A DNA stretch of 53,616 nucleotides from UBA3775 sp964584255 (lineage in GTDB: Bacteria > Bacillota > Clostridia > Lachnospirales > Lachnospiraceae): assembly GCA_964584255.1 (NCBI GenBank), contig CAZOZM010000012.1, positions 1-53,616 of the forward strand, in the 5' to 3' direction. The notes under the pieces were generated by a model. The model had not been told where the DNA came from. It did not search any database and was given only the letters and a program-made list of their open reading frames with translations. Position numbers and translations under genes: made by a program. Positions 24,517-34,217 of the stretch are shown here, piece by piece. Position 1 is the first letter of the stretch. Every line of letters starts with the position of its first letter.

Positions 24517-25629
24517 TTACTTATCAAACGAACTGAAATCAGGCATTTCCGATAATGTCAATACATAATCTGAAGTAAACGTTGAATATACGCTTGCAAA
24601 ACTGTTCACTTCTTCATTCTCAATATAATTTGAATGCCATACAAGGAACCAAAGCCAGTTAATGTCATTCTGCTGAAGTGATCCGATGTTTGGAAGATTA
24701 CCGCATTCATGAAGTGTTGCAGGCTTTCCTGAATCCGCACGATTTTCGGTAAGTTCTTCATACATTACGGAATATCCGTTTGTTGAAGCATATTCAGAAT
24801 ACGAATCAGCACCGATGATATCTACATATTCATCTCCCGGATACCATGCCTCTGAACCCGGTGAAGAGTTTCCTGCATATCCGAGTACCCAGATAAGATT
24901 ATCAAGACCATAAACATTTGTATATCTGTCATACATAAGCTGCCAGAGTTTAACAAATGCTTCCGAACCGTCTTTACCCCACCAGAACCACTTACCGTCA
25001 AATTCATGGAACGGTCTCCATAAAACAACTATGTTTTCATCTCTGAGTTCCTGTAAATAAGGTGCCGCCTTATCTATATCGGCAACTATCTGTGCATATC
25101 CTTCACTTTCAGGATCATTTAGAGCTTCCAAAAGGCCTTTATAGGTTCCTTTTGAACTGTCATATCCTCCATCCACATCTCCAGGAACACCCATATGCCA
25201 GCAGATGGAAATCATTGTGTTAAGCTTGGCCCAGGTTTTTGATCTTCTGACAACGCCTTCATAATCGCCATTAATAAAATCGAGTCCCCTGAGTCCCGGA
25301 AGATCGCCGGTCTCGTTTTTCACCCATGTGAATTCAGGGCTTCCGCTGTCACCGCACATTTCCTGCAATCCGGAGATTATGTACTCGCCTTCAATTGAAC
25401 AGAGCCAATTGTATACTGCATTCGCCTTGTCAGAAGCATTAGGATTTGAAAGATTCTTTGTCGTATCAAACTTATAATCTCCCCAGCTTCCGCCTGCAGT
25501 CTGTTCAGTTGAAGTTCCGTTTCCGTCACCCGAAGAACTTCCGTCAGTCTTATTTTCTTTTCCGCATGCCGTAAGCATTGAAAGGCACATTGATGCAGAA
25601 AGAATTACCGCCATTGCTTTTTTAAACAT
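24517..25629 (-). CDS. GH26 glycoside hydrolase lipoprotein (beta-mannanase-like)
   Basis: The best start is the ATG with GGGGA 6 nt upstream, giving a 370-residue lipoprotein. It has a signal peptide and lipobox LTAC (Cys near residue 22), a Gly/Ser/Thr-rich linker (about 25-50), and a GH26 (beta/alpha)8 domain. The probable acid/base Glu is in WRPFHEFDGKWFWWG (about residue 209) and the nucleophile Glu in TLHECGNLP (about 308). GH26 enzymes cut beta-mannans, glucomannans or mixed-linkage glucans. Attachment to the membrane fits uptake of oligosaccharides from plant fibre. No transporter neighbours support a specific polysaccharide. Confidence 0.92.
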   Translation of the reverse strand: MFKKAMAVILSASMCLSMLTACGKENKTDGSSSGDGNGTSTEQTAGGSWGDYKFDTTKNLSNPNASDKANAVYNWLCSIEGEYIISGLQEMCGDSGSPEFTWVKNETGDLPGLRGLDFINGDYEGVVRRSKTWAKLNTMISICWHMGVPGDVDGGYDSSKGTYKGLLEALNDPESEGYAQIVADIDKAAPYLQELRDENIVVLWRPFHEFDGKWFWWGKDGSEAFVKLWQLMYDRYTNVYGLDNLIWVLGYAGNSSPGSEAWYPGDEYVDIIGADSYSEYASTNGYSVMYEELTENRADSGKPATLHECGNLPNIGSLQQNDINWLWFLVWHSNYIENEEVNSFASVYSTFTSDYVLTLSEMPDFSSFDK

Positions 25630-25743
25630 TTTCATTCCCCATTTCTTTGTTTTTAACTGGTTATATCGGGGGGGAGGCGGGCACACGCTCTCCTCTCCCT
25701 GATAAAACATAGTAACAGAATAAGGAATTTTTGTCCATTATTT

Positions 25744-28347
25744 TCATTCGTTTATTCCATTTTCACAAATTTTACATAAAAACTCACTGCCGTCATAATC
25801 AATCAACAGAGTATCACCCGTTTTAACATTTCCTCCCAAAATACATTTTGCAGCCAGTGTCTCAACTTTCTGCTGAATATATCTCTTTAACGGTCTTGCA
25901 CCAAATACCGGATTGTAACCTGCTTCAACAACCTGTCTTTCTGCCCTATCCGTAAGAGAGACTTTTAACTGTCTTTCCTCAAGTCTGTCATTGATTTCCG
26001 CAATAATTAATTTCACAATTTCAGAAATATTTTCCTTCGTCAAAGGCTTGAACATGATTGTTTCGTCCAGACGGTTCAGAAATTCCGGTCTGAATCTCAT
26101 TCTGAGTTCACCCTCAACCTGTTTTCTGCATTCCCCAGTTATGTTGCCGTCATCGTCTATTCCGTCTAAAATATACTGTGATCCCAAATTGGATGTCAGA
26201 ATAATTATTGTGTTTTTAAAATCAACCGTCCTTCCTTTAGAATCCGTTATACGTCCGTCATCCAATACCTGAAGGAGGGTGTTAAAAACATCCGGATGAG
26301 CCTTTTCAACTTCATCAAAAAGCACAACAGAATAAGGTTTTCTTCTGACCGCTTCCGTCAGCTGACCTCCTTCGTCATATCCTACATATCCCGGAGGCGC
26401 TCCGATAAGTCTGGCAACAGAATGTTTCTCCATATATTCACTCATATCGAGTCTGACAATATTGTTTTCATCATCAAACAGATTCTTTGCCAATGCTTTT
26501 GCAAGCTCCGTTTTACCGACACCGGTAGGCCCCATAAAAAGGAAAGAACCAATAGGCTTGGACGGATCCTTTATGCCGGCTTTGCTTCTTATTATGGCTT
26601 CAGAAACCTTTGTAACGGCCTCATCCTGTCCGACAACACGTTCGTGAAGCGTATCCGGAAGATTTAATATCTTCTTTCTCTCACTTTCATTAAGCTTGGA
26701 TACAGGTATTCCTGTCCATCTGGACACAATCTTTGCGATTTCTTCTTCCGATACCGCCTCATGTACCAGAGACATTTCCCTGTTTTTCACCGCTTCTTCT
26801 TCCTGTGCTATCTGCGACTGTATCTGAGGGAGCCTTCCGTACTGAAGTTCAGCCGCCTTGTTAAGATCATAATCCTGTTTTGCCTTCTGAATCTGCTTAT
26901 TGATTTCATCTCTTTCTTCTCTAAGCTTTACGATTCTGTCTACGGCATTCTTCTCATTGTCCCATTTTGCCTTACTTACACTGAATTCACTTCTCAAAGA
27001 AGCCAATTCCTGCTGTAAATCCTCAAGACGTTCCCTGCTTAGGTTATCCTCTTCCTTTTTTAGTGCTGCCTCTTCTATTTCAAGCTGCATTATCCTTCTC
27101 TGAAGCTCATCCATTTCCGCCGGCATCGAGTCAAGTTCCGTCTTAATGAGCGCACATGCCTCATCAACAAGATCTATCGCCTTATCCGGAAGAAAACGAT
27201 CCGAAATGTACCTGTTTGACAGAGTTGCAGCCGCAACAAGTGCAGAATCGTTAATCTTTACACCATGAAATACTTCATATCGTTCCTTCAGCCCTCTCAG
27301 AATGGATATTGTATCCTCGACTGTTGGCTCATCAACCATTACCGGCTGAAATCTTCTTTCAAGAGCCGGATCAGTTTCTATATACTTTCGATATTCATCC
27401 AGCGTTGTCGCGCCGATACAGTGAAGCTCGCCTCTTGCCAGCATCGGCTTGAGCATGTTTCCGGCATCCATTGCACCGTCCGTCTTACCGGCGCCTACAA
27501 TTGTATGAAGTTCATCAATAAAGAGTATAATCCAGCCTTCGCTTTTCTTAACCTCATCAAGAACAGCCTTTAATCTCTCTTCGAACTCGCCCCTGTATTT
27601 TGCACCTGCTATAAGAGCTCCCATATCAAGCGAATACAATTGCTTATTCTTTAATCCCTCCGGAACATCACCTCTCACAATTCTTTGTGCAAGTCCCTCA
27701 ACAACTGCCGTTTTTCCGACACCAGGCTCACCAATCAGTACCGGATTATTTTTCGTTTTCCTCGACAGAATTCTTATAACATGCCTTATCTCACCATCCC
27801 TGCCGATAACAGGATCGAGTTTCTGCTCCCTTGCTCTTTCAACAAGATTAACTGCATACTTTGACAAAGTGTCATAAGTAGCTTCCGGATTATCACTCTC
27901 TACTTTTTTTGTTCCCCTTACCTCGGCCAGTGCCTTTAAAAACCTTTCTCTTGTCAGCCCATACTCCGTAAAGACCGACTTCACTCCCGCATTTGCATTA
28001 GCGATTATTGAAAGCATGATATGCTCTACGGAGACATATTCATCGCCCATGCTTTTCGCCTCATCTTCCGCCATCAAAAGGGCTTTATTAAGCGACATGC
28101 TCACACCGAGTTTGTTATTGCCTGACACCTTAGGAAGTTTTTCAAGTTCCTTACGGCATCTGCTTACAAACTCTGAAAGTCGCATGTCCATTTTTTCAAT
28201 AAGCTGGGCAATCAGACTGTCTTCTATTGTAACAAGTGCCGTAAGAAGATGCTGCTGATCCATTTCAGGAGAGCTGTAAGTATACGCAAGTTTTTCACAC
28301 TCCTGAATCGCTTCCATGGATTTTTGAGTAAACTTATTTATGTTCAT
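25744..28347 (-). CDS. clpB: ATP-dependent chaperone ClpB
   Basis: The 867-residue disaggregase starts at the ATG behind AAAGAGG (MNINKFTQKSMEAIQ); a 19-codon upstream extension has no site. Order of parts: Clp N-domain (about 1-145), first AAA domain (Walker A GEPGVGKT near 205), long M-domain coiled coil (about 400-525), second AAA domain (GPTGVGKT near 605) and the C-terminal domain. No ClpP-binding tripeptide loop is evident, as expected for ClpB. It works with DnaK to dissolve protein aggregates. The upstream CIRCE element shows control by the HrcA heat-shock repressor. Confidence 0.97.
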   Translation of the reverse strand: MNINKFTQKSMEAIQECEKLAYTYSSPEMDQQHLLTALVTIEDSLIAQLIEKMDMRLSEFVSRCRKELEKLPKVSGNNKLGVSMSLNKALLMAEDEAKSMGDEYVSVEHIMLSIIANANAGVKSVFTEYGLTRERFLKALAEVRGTKKVESDNPEATYDTLSKYAVNLVERAREQKLDPVIGRDGEIRHVIRILSRKTKNNPVLIGEPGVGKTAVVEGLAQRIVRGDVPEGLKNKQLYSLDMGALIAGAKYRGEFEERLKAVLDEVKKSEGWIILFIDELHTIVGAGKTDGAMDAGNMLKPMLARGELHCIGATTLDEYRKYIETDPALERRFQPVMVDEPTVEDTISILRGLKERYEVFHGVKINDSALVAAATLSNRYISDRFLPDKAIDLVDEACALIKTELDSMPAEMDELQRRIMQLEIEEAALKKEEDNLSRERLEDLQQELASLRSEFSVSKAKWDNEKNAVDRIVKLREERDEINKQIQKAKQDYDLNKAAELQYGRLPQIQSQIAQEEEAVKNREMSLVHEAVSEEEIAKIVSRWTGIPVSKLNESERKKILNLPDTLHERVVGQDEAVTKVSEAIIRSKAGIKDPSKPIGSFLFMGPTGVGKTELAKALAKNLFDDENNIVRLDMSEYMEKHSVARLIGAPPGYVGYDEGGQLTEAVRRKPYSVVLFDEVEKAHPDVFNTLLQVLDDGRITDSKGRTVDFKNTIIILTSNLGSQYILDGIDDDGNITGECRKQVEGELRMRFRPEFLNRLDETIMFKPLTKENISEIVKLIIAEINDRLEERQLKVSLTDRAERQVVEAGYNPVFGARPLKRYIQQKVETLAAKCILGGNVKTGDTLLIDYDGSEFLCKICENGINE

Positions 28348-28425
28348 TACATACCTCTTTCCCCGCGCCCATATATCAGGTTGTTCTGCGGATTTAATTG
28401 TCAATCTCTCTGATTAACTGTGCCC

Positions 28426-28468
28426 ATAATACCACTAATTGTTAGCACTTGCAAGAGGTGAGTGCTAA
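28426..28468 (-). promoter_or_regulatory. clpB promoter overlapped by a CIRCE (HrcA) operator
   Basis: TTAGCACTT-N9-GAGTGCTAA (28442-28468) matches the CIRCE consensus TTAGCACTC-N9-GAGTGCTAA with one mismatch. The minus-strand promoter TTGCAA (28449-28454), 17 bp, TATTAT (28426-28431) has its -35 inside the CIRCE, so HrcA binding would block RNA polymerase. Confidence 0.92.
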
Positions 28469-28525
28469 TTTGGGGATGTTTTTATCTTTTTTTTAGATTA
28501 TCATGCCTTTGTCCGGATGGTTGTA

Positions 28526-28567
28526 TAAAAAAACTCTGTATATGATATCTACTGTCATATACAGAGT
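28526..28567 (-). terminator. Intrinsic terminator of the signalling operon
   Basis: ACTCTGTATATGA pairs perfectly with TCATATACAGAGT across 9 nt, followed on the minus strand by seven U residues, about 75 bp after the thrH stop. A second G/C-rich hairpin (GCCGG/CCGGC, near 28615) precedes it. The 295 bp between thrH and clpB hold only these signals and the clpB promoter. Confidence 0.9.
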
Positions 28568-28642
28568 CTGTTATTTCCATTTGTATCGGTTTTATTCCAT
28601 TCTGACTTACTTATGCCGGTAAAAATTTCCGGCCGGATTATC

Positions 28643-29245
28643 TCAGCAGATTTCTTTTTTTATTGCTTCAAGAAGTTCATCATACTCCTCAAAAGCCTGA
28701 AGCTCAGGATAATCCTTCTTAATCTGTTCGGTACTTCTGAAAAGAAATCCGGCTTTACTGTTTAATATCATTCCCAAGTCATTATAACTGTCACCGCTTG
28801 CAATTGTATCATAGCCAATCGACTGAAGTGCTCTTACGGTTGTAAGTTTTGACTGTTCACATCTCATCTTAAAGCCTGTGATTTCACCATCCTCCGCAAC
28901 TTCAAGTGAATTACAGAAAATTGTAGGCCATCCGAGTTTTTCCATAAGCGGCTCAGCAAACTGTGAGAATGTATCACTTATAATTATTACCTGCGTCATA
29001 CTTCTGAGTTTATCAAGGAATTCACGCGCTCCCGGAAGCGGTTCAATTTTGGCAATTGTTTCCCTGATTTCCTTAAGTCCGAGTCCATGTTCTTTGAGAA
29101 TACCTATTCTCCATTTCATCAGCTTATCATAATCCGGCTCATCCCTTGTCGTTCTGGTAAGCTCAGGTATATTGCTTTCCTTTGCAAAAGCAATCCATAT
29201 TTCAGGTACAAGTACTCCTTCAAGATCCAAACATACAATATTCAT
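28643..29245 (-). CDS. thrH: ThrH-like HAD phosphatase / homoserine phosphotransferase
   Basis: The 200-residue HAD-family protein has the ThrH-type motif I DLEGVLVPEIW (Glu at the position where other HAD enzymes have Asp), motif II SDTFSQF, and motif III-IV TIASGDSYNDLGM. ThrH dephosphorylates phosphoserine and can pass the phosphate to homoserine, bypassing ThrB. Its start overlaps the end of the REC-GGDEF gene by 4 bp, so translation is coupled. A metabolic enzyme at the end of a signalling operon is unusual. It might connect serine/threonine metabolism with the sensor, or have drifted to another small phosphate substrate. Confidence 0.9.
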   Translation of the reverse strand: MNIVCLDLEGVLVPEIWIAFAKESNIPELTRTTRDEPDYDKLMKWRIGILKEHGLGLKEIRETIAKIEPLPGAREFLDKLRSMTQVIIISDTFSQFAEPLMEKLGWPTIFCNSLEVAEDGEITGFKMRCEQSKLTTVRALQSIGYDTIASGDSYNDLGMILNSKAGFLFRSTEQIKKDYPELQAFEEYDELLEAIKKEIC

Positions 29246-30654
29246 ATTTTTCCTCCATTATTCAAAGTGCTTTTTTCATCAGCCTCTGTTTTATTTTCAT
29301 TTTCCAGCGGAACAACCTGGCAGTCTATGTCCATGTGAAGTTCCTTAAGGTTGCCTTTAAATCTGTTTATTATGCGCTCCGAAATCATCAGGGCATTTTC
29401 TTCACTGGCATCAAGAAGTATAACTACCGCCTGCCTCGAAGAATATCTTGTTGAAACATCAGCCTTTCTAAGTGAAGACACTATCGACTCATCAAGAATC
29501 TCCATTGCCCTCTCCATAACTTCATAATCCGACTCCTCTCCGGAATCCGAAAGCGTGAACAGCAGTGTCTGTACATTTCTCTCGTTTCTTTCCACGAATC
29601 TCCTTATGAAATTATATACATGTCTGAAGTTTTCAAAATCAAGAAGATATGCTCCTTTTTCAGGGTCAGAGCGCTTCATCATGTCACTGATGTATTCCAT
29701 GTCAACTATCTTGCCAGCACGAAGATTTTCCTCATGGTTTCTGTCCGAATAGAAATGGTAGGAATTCTTTCCGTTCTGCTTTACGTAATAAAGCGATTTA
29801 TCGGCAAAATTATAGAGCGAATTAAAATCCACATCTCCGTCTGTTGCCTGTGCTATTCCGATTGATACGGATGTATTTGTTTCAAAACCGAAACGGCTGA
29901 GTTTTTCCGCAAGTTTATCAATCATTTCCGTCGCCAGATTTCCAAGGATTTCTTCATCCGTCACGCCGGTAACAAATACCACAAATTCATCTCCGCCGAT
30001 TCTGCAGAGTATGTCATTGTCCTTACAGCATTCATTGAGTGTATCGGCAAACATCCTCAACGTCTCATCTCCGGCAATATGACCATAATTATCATTTATG
30101 GATTTAAAGTTATCCATGTCAATCATGAACAGAGAACCGCCGATACCCATTTCAAGAAGTCTGTTTACCGTATCCTCGGTATAGACACGATTCCAGAGTC
30201 CGGTCAGTGAATCTTTCATGGAGCGTGTCTTTATGTCGGATGCTTCTACCGTAATTTCCTCCAATTGCTTCTCCATACTCTTTCTTGCCGCATCCCGTTC
30301 AAGAAGTTTGGCAATTCGCGTAAGCATTACATTGGGAACGAACGGTTTGGATATAAAATCCATAGCTCCCGCTTCCAAACATGCCGTCTCGGTAAGAGAA
30401 TCCACCTCCGACGTCAGGAATACGACAGGTATATTCTTTGTCTGTTCGTTTTTCTTCAGTTCCTTTATTACCTCGATTCCATCCATCTCCGGCATGTTTT
30501 TATCAAGCAGAACAAGATCAACACTTTCATGCTGCAAAAACTTTAAAGCCTGAGTTCCCATGGTAACTGCCGTAACTTTATATGTATCACCCAAGAGTTT
30601 TTTTGCCGAAATAAGATTTACCTTATCATCGTCAACTACTAAAATATGCTTCAT
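29242..30654 (-). CDS. Response regulator with GGDEF domain (diguanylate cyclase) and degenerate C-terminal GGDEF-like domain
   Basis: The 470-residue protein has a receiver domain (1-120; acidic pocket D8/D9, phosphoacceptor D51, T81, K103), a helical linker and a GGDEF domain. The active-site motif is intact at about 220-224 (RIGGDEFVVF), so it should make cyclic di-GMP. The inhibitory-site RxxD is KDND here, so product inhibition may be lost. Residues about 330-450 look like a second, degenerate GGDEF fold with SSRQA at the signature position. It lies downstream of a hybrid kinase and DegV gene on the same strand. The kinase Hpt domain is a likely phosphate source. This pairing is inferred from position. 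Confidence 0.92.
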   Translation of the reverse strand: MKHILVVDDDKVNLISAKKLLGDTYKVTAVTMGTQALKFLQHESVDLVLLDKNMPEMDGIEVIKELKKNEQTKNIPVVFLTSEVDSLTETACLEAGAMDFISKPFVPNVMLTRIAKLLERDAARKSMEKQLEEITVEASDIKTRSMKDSLTGLWNRVYTEDTVNRLLEMGIGGSLFMIDMDNFKSINDNYGHIAGDETLRMFADTLNECCKDNDILCRIGGDEFVVFVTGVTDEEILGNLATEMIDKLAEKLSRFGFETNTSVSIGIAQATDGDVDFNSLYNFADKSLYYVKQNGKNSYHFYSDRNHEENLRAGKIVDMEYISDMMKRSDPEKGAYLLDFENFRHVYNFIRRFVERNERNVQTLLFTLSDSGEESDYEVMERAMEILDESIVSSLRKADVSTRYSSRQAVVILLDASEENALMISERIINRFKGNLKELHMDIDCQVVPLENENKTEADEKSTLNNGGKI

Positions 30655-30800
30655 ATCTCCCCCACAATTACCCGATTGTATCCGGTTTAGCCTTTATTAA
30701 CGGCCGCCCGCTTTTATCGGACATTACATGATATTCGTATTCTTCCTTTCTCCCGGCAGAAATTCCTAATCTGCCTCCGGATTTATCACACAAGTTCTTT

Positions 30801-31664
30801 TTATCTTCTGGTATACATGATTCCAAGCATGTTCTGCCCCCAGAAGCTTGATATCGTTCCCGATGCTTTTGTTGCAATAACACTTTTGAAATCACCTATA
30901 TTTCCAAGAGCTTCCTTAATGTCCCTTACTACCCCGAAATTAGACATCGAATTCACTGCAAAAACCATCTTTTTATCTATTCTGTCAGAACCCTTTAAAC
31001 AGTTTTTGACAAATCTTCTTGTACATGACGGATATGCTCCGAACATTACTCTTGAAAATTTTATCTTACCGTCCTTTATTGTTATGACAGGATGAATTCT
31101 TAAAAACTCACAGAACTTAACGGTTTTTAATTTTACCACATCATTCATGTAGAGGTAAAGAGCATCATACAATAAAAATGATGTTGACACCCTGTTTTTC
31201 ATTAAATCAAGTTCAAAAAGTATTTCTTTAACCGAAGACTTGTTGTTGGCCATTTCCGCTCCCTTTAGGGCAATCATCCCCATACTCGAGGAAATGGTCT
31301 GTGAATCCAGTATAAAAACGGACTTTTCATATTGTCCCATCTGCTTTGCCGCCTGTAAAGCATTATCATATGCCTTAAAAATACCGGAAGAAGCTGAAAT
31401 ATGTATTATCTTTTTATATTTTTTCAGCTTATCTGCAAAGAAAAGTCTGTAATCATTAACCGTTGGAGGATAAGCCTCTGCTTTAAATCCGCCGCTGCTC
31501 ATATGTTCAAAAACATTCTCACCGGTCATCTCTTCTCTGTCGCGAAATCTGCCATTTTCTGTTTCCACAATAAAATTGATAAGTTCCAATCCGCTTTCCG
31601 AAACCATTCCGTATGGAAGATCGCATATACCGTCAACTGAAATACCTATTGTTTTCTTTGCCAT
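30801..31664 (-). CDS. DegV family fatty-acid-binding protein
   Basis: The 287-residue protein begins at the ATG behind GGAGG (MAKKTIGISVDGICDLP). It shows the DegV two-domain pattern: an N-terminal Rossmann-like domain with SVDGICDLP and HISASSGIFKAYDNALQAA, then a smaller C-terminal domain. DegV/FakB proteins hold one fatty acid and, with the kinase FakA, deliver acyl-phosphate; no FakA gene is nearby. The start codon shares one base with the histidine kinase stop (TAATG), so the two are translationally coupled. The 146 bp after its stop contain no recognisable gene. Confidence 0.92.
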   Translation of the reverse strand: MAKKTIGISVDGICDLPYGMVSESGLELINFIVETENGRFRDREEMTGENVFEHMSSGGFKAEAYPPTVNDYRLFFADKLKKYKKIIHISASSGIFKAYDNALQAAKQMGQYEKSVFILDSQTISSSMGMIALKGAEMANNKSSVKEILFELDLMKNRVSTSFLLYDALYLYMNDVVKLKTVKFCEFLRIHPVITIKDGKIKFSRVMFGAYPSCTRRFVKNCLKGSDRIDKKMVFAVNSMSNFGVVRDIKEALGNIGDFKSVIATKASGTISSFWGQNMLGIMYTRR

Positions 31665-34102
31665 TATTTCGTCCTCCATTCTTCAGCCATTTCTTCTATG
31701 GATGCAACATAATCCGCCGCTGCTTCATATTCAAAGTCTTCCGCTTTCTGTCTGACATTATCAAAGTACGGCTTTAATGATCTGCCGAGATATGAGAACA
31801 TTCCCGCCTCCGTACAAAGTCTAAGTATTTCGTCACAGTCATAAAATTCACATGCGGATGCAAGATCTTCAAGATATACTTCAAGCATCGAACCTTCTAT
31901 TTCAAGTTTAAACGAACTGATGAATTCTTCTTCCGTCGTTTCATGAATGATTTCATGTCCTCCATCATCATTTAAGAACATATCACATTCTGAAAGAACT
32001 TCCTTATAGAGACTTATTACTCTGTTATGATCAGTTCTTATTGTTCCAAAATCGCCTGCTTTTCCGGCAATTTCAAGCTTCTTGGCAAAATTAGAAAGAT
32101 TCTCGGCACCGATACTCAGTGATGAACTCTTAAGTGCATGAATTGCAATCGTATAATAGTTCCAATTCTGTTCTCTGAAAAACCCTTCAAGTTCCGATAT
32201 CTTTTCTTCACCGCTTCTGAAATACATTTCAAGTATTTCGGTATAATGCTTCAGATCTCCACAGTATCGAAGGCCCTTTTCGGCCGAAATATTCTTCATG
32301 TTCTTCTTTCTTACCGGCTTTCCTTCAGAAACCGTTTCCGTCTCTGAAGGTTTTTGAAGCAGCTTGTCAGGAAGCCAGTTTTTAAGCATTTTATCAAGCA
32401 GATTAAGCTCTATCGGTTTTGCAAGGAAATCCGAAAATCCGGATCTGATAAACATGTCTCTCACACCACTTATTGCATTAGCCGTAAGTGCAATAATCGG
32501 CACCTTCTTGAAATATGCCCCCTCAAGTTTACGGATTGCCTGTGTTGCCTCCACACCATCCATCTCCGGCATCATGTGATCCATGAATACAAGGTCATAT
32601 TCCTTACTCTTAATCGCTTCTATTGCAGCCCGTCCGCTTGATACGGCAGTGATTTTTACCTGATATGGCTTCATAAGGCCAATTGCCACTTCACGGTTAA
32701 TTTCGTTATCATCAACCAAAAGCACTCTTGCATCAGGTGCAACAAATCTTGTTCCAAATTTTGTAGCCTCTTCGAAATCAACTATTGATTCATTATTGAG
32801 TATCGCCGCTGCGGATAATGCATAAAACGGTTTATAAATACATCTTATCTTGTTTGGCGGCTCAATTGAGTTGATTCTGTCCTGTACCAGAATGACATTA
32901 ATATACTCTGCAAGTTCATTAAAGTAATCCTGGTTATCCAAATATTCATTTTTCCCGATAAAGCAATGAGTAAAACCCTGTTCAAAATTCTGCATCTCAT
33001 TACAGAAGGAAGGGAAATCCATGAAATTTCTGAAATCTACGTTAAGTTTGTCTCTGAGGCTGTCTATTACCGACTCATATCCCTTTGCCGTATGCTCATT
33101 TCCAAAACTTCTGAAATCAAGATAGGAAATTACATGTATGTTTTCCCTGTCTTTTACATTTATAAAAGGTCTGTCATCGGTAACCTCCATAGGTATGGTA
33201 ATCTTAAATTTTGAACCTTTTCCATACTTTGAGCTTACATTAATAAAGCCGCCCATTGCTGTTACAAGTTTCTTTGAGATTGCAAGACCAAGTCCGGTTC
33301 CCTCAACTGATCTGTTTTTTCTCGTATCAACCTGCTGAAAACTTGTAAACAGTTTTCCAAGGTTTTCTTCTGTAATTCCGATTCCCGTATCGCTTACGGA
33401 AATATTAAGATTGATTCCGTAAGGCTGTCTCGTTTTTGTAACATTCAGTGTTACGGAACCCTCTCTCGTAAATTTGATGGCATTGGTAAGAATGTTGATT
33501 ACGATCTGTCTTATTCTGAGTTCGTCTCCGACTATTCCTCTAGGTATCTCCGGGTCAACCTTAACAATTATCTCAATATCCTTATTGCCCTTTCTCGCCA
33601 TTGCCATGTTAACCACATCATTCAGGGTTGAAGCAATATTAAACTCATCGGAAATCATTTCCATCTTTCCCGACTCAATTTTTGAGAAATCCAGAATATC
33701 ATTAATTATTGACAGCAGACTGCGGCCTGATGACTTTATATTGTAACTGTTTTCCCTTACTCCCCTGCTTATGTCCGGCTCCCTTAAAATAAGCTCACAC
33801 ATTCCGACGATGGCATTCATTGGAGTTCTTATTTCATGACTCATATTCGCAAGAAAATCTGTTTTTGACTTTTCAGCCTTTTTTGCCTCTTCTGCCTGAG
33901 TTTTCAGTCTCTGTTCCGTATGGTTAAGGTAGTTTACCAAAAATGACACGGCAAGTTCTGCCACTACAACCCAGATAAATACTAATGCTGACCAGGACAA
34001 AGCCACTGTAAAGACACATAATATAAGAGAAATGCATGAATATATAATCCAGGCATACCATATATGCTCATACTTTATTGACAATTCCTTATTCTCTTCC
34101 AT
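31664..34102 (-). CDS. Hybrid sensor histidine kinase with receiver and Hpt domains
   Basis: The 812-residue protein (start at the ATG behind GAGG) has two membrane helices close to the N-terminus (about 14-58) and almost no external loop. A HisKA domain carries H89 in FLANMSHEIRTPMN. The HATPase domain (about 180-310) has SDTGIGI and GTGLGLAIS. A poorly conserved receiver-like segment follows (about 320-450), then an intact receiver with D508 (FMDHMMPEMDG) and an Hpt domain with H656 (AIHALKSSS). This is a complete phosphorelay in one chain. The lack of a periplasmic sensor domain suggests it senses the membrane itself or an internal cue. It heads the DegV/GGDEF/ThrH run. Confidence 0.94.
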   Translation of the reverse strand: MEENKELSIKYEHIWYAWIIYSCISLILCVFTVALSWSALVFIWVVVAELAVSFLVNYLNHTEQRLKTQAEEAKKAEKSKTDFLANMSHEIRTPMNAIVGMCELILREPDISRGVRENSYNIKSSGRSLLSIINDILDFSKIESGKMEMISDEFNIASTLNDVVNMAMARKGNKDIEIIVKVDPEIPRGIVGDELRIRQIVINILTNAIKFTREGSVTLNVTKTRQPYGINLNISVSDTGIGITEENLGKLFTSFQQVDTRKNRSVEGTGLGLAISKKLVTAMGGFINVSSKYGKGSKFKITIPMEVTDDRPFINVKDRENIHVISYLDFRSFGNEHTAKGYESVIDSLRDKLNVDFRNFMDFPSFCNEMQNFEQGFTHCFIGKNEYLDNQDYFNELAEYINVILVQDRINSIEPPNKIRCIYKPFYALSAAAILNNESIVDFEEATKFGTRFVAPDARVLLVDDNEINREVAIGLMKPYQVKITAVSSGRAAIEAIKSKEYDLVFMDHMMPEMDGVEATQAIRKLEGAYFKKVPIIALTANAISGVRDMFIRSGFSDFLAKPIELNLLDKMLKNWLPDKLLQKPSETETVSEGKPVRKKNMKNISAEKGLRYCGDLKHYTEILEMYFRSGEEKISELEGFFREQNWNYYTIAIHALKSSSLSIGAENLSNFAKKLEIAGKAGDFGTIRTDHNRVISLYKEVLSECDMFLNDDGGHEIIHETTEEEFISSFKLEIEGSMLEVYLEDLASACEFYDCDEILRLCTEAGMFSYLGRSLKPYFDNVRQKAEDFEYEAAADYVASIEEMAEEWRTK

Positions 34103-34217
34103 TCCTATCCTCATTTCCCGGCACACCCTTGTGCTTAACGGTATTGTGCAATATGCGTGCCGACACAAATCCCGCGTATGGAAACCACTTCCACACTAAC
34201 CCCCTATTACAGATTAA

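Noticed and set aside
30668..30895. 75-codon minus-strand frame between the DegV and GGDEF genes
   Set aside because: It overlaps the DegV 3' end in another frame and no convincing ribosome site was found; the intergenic 146 bp show no clear structure either.
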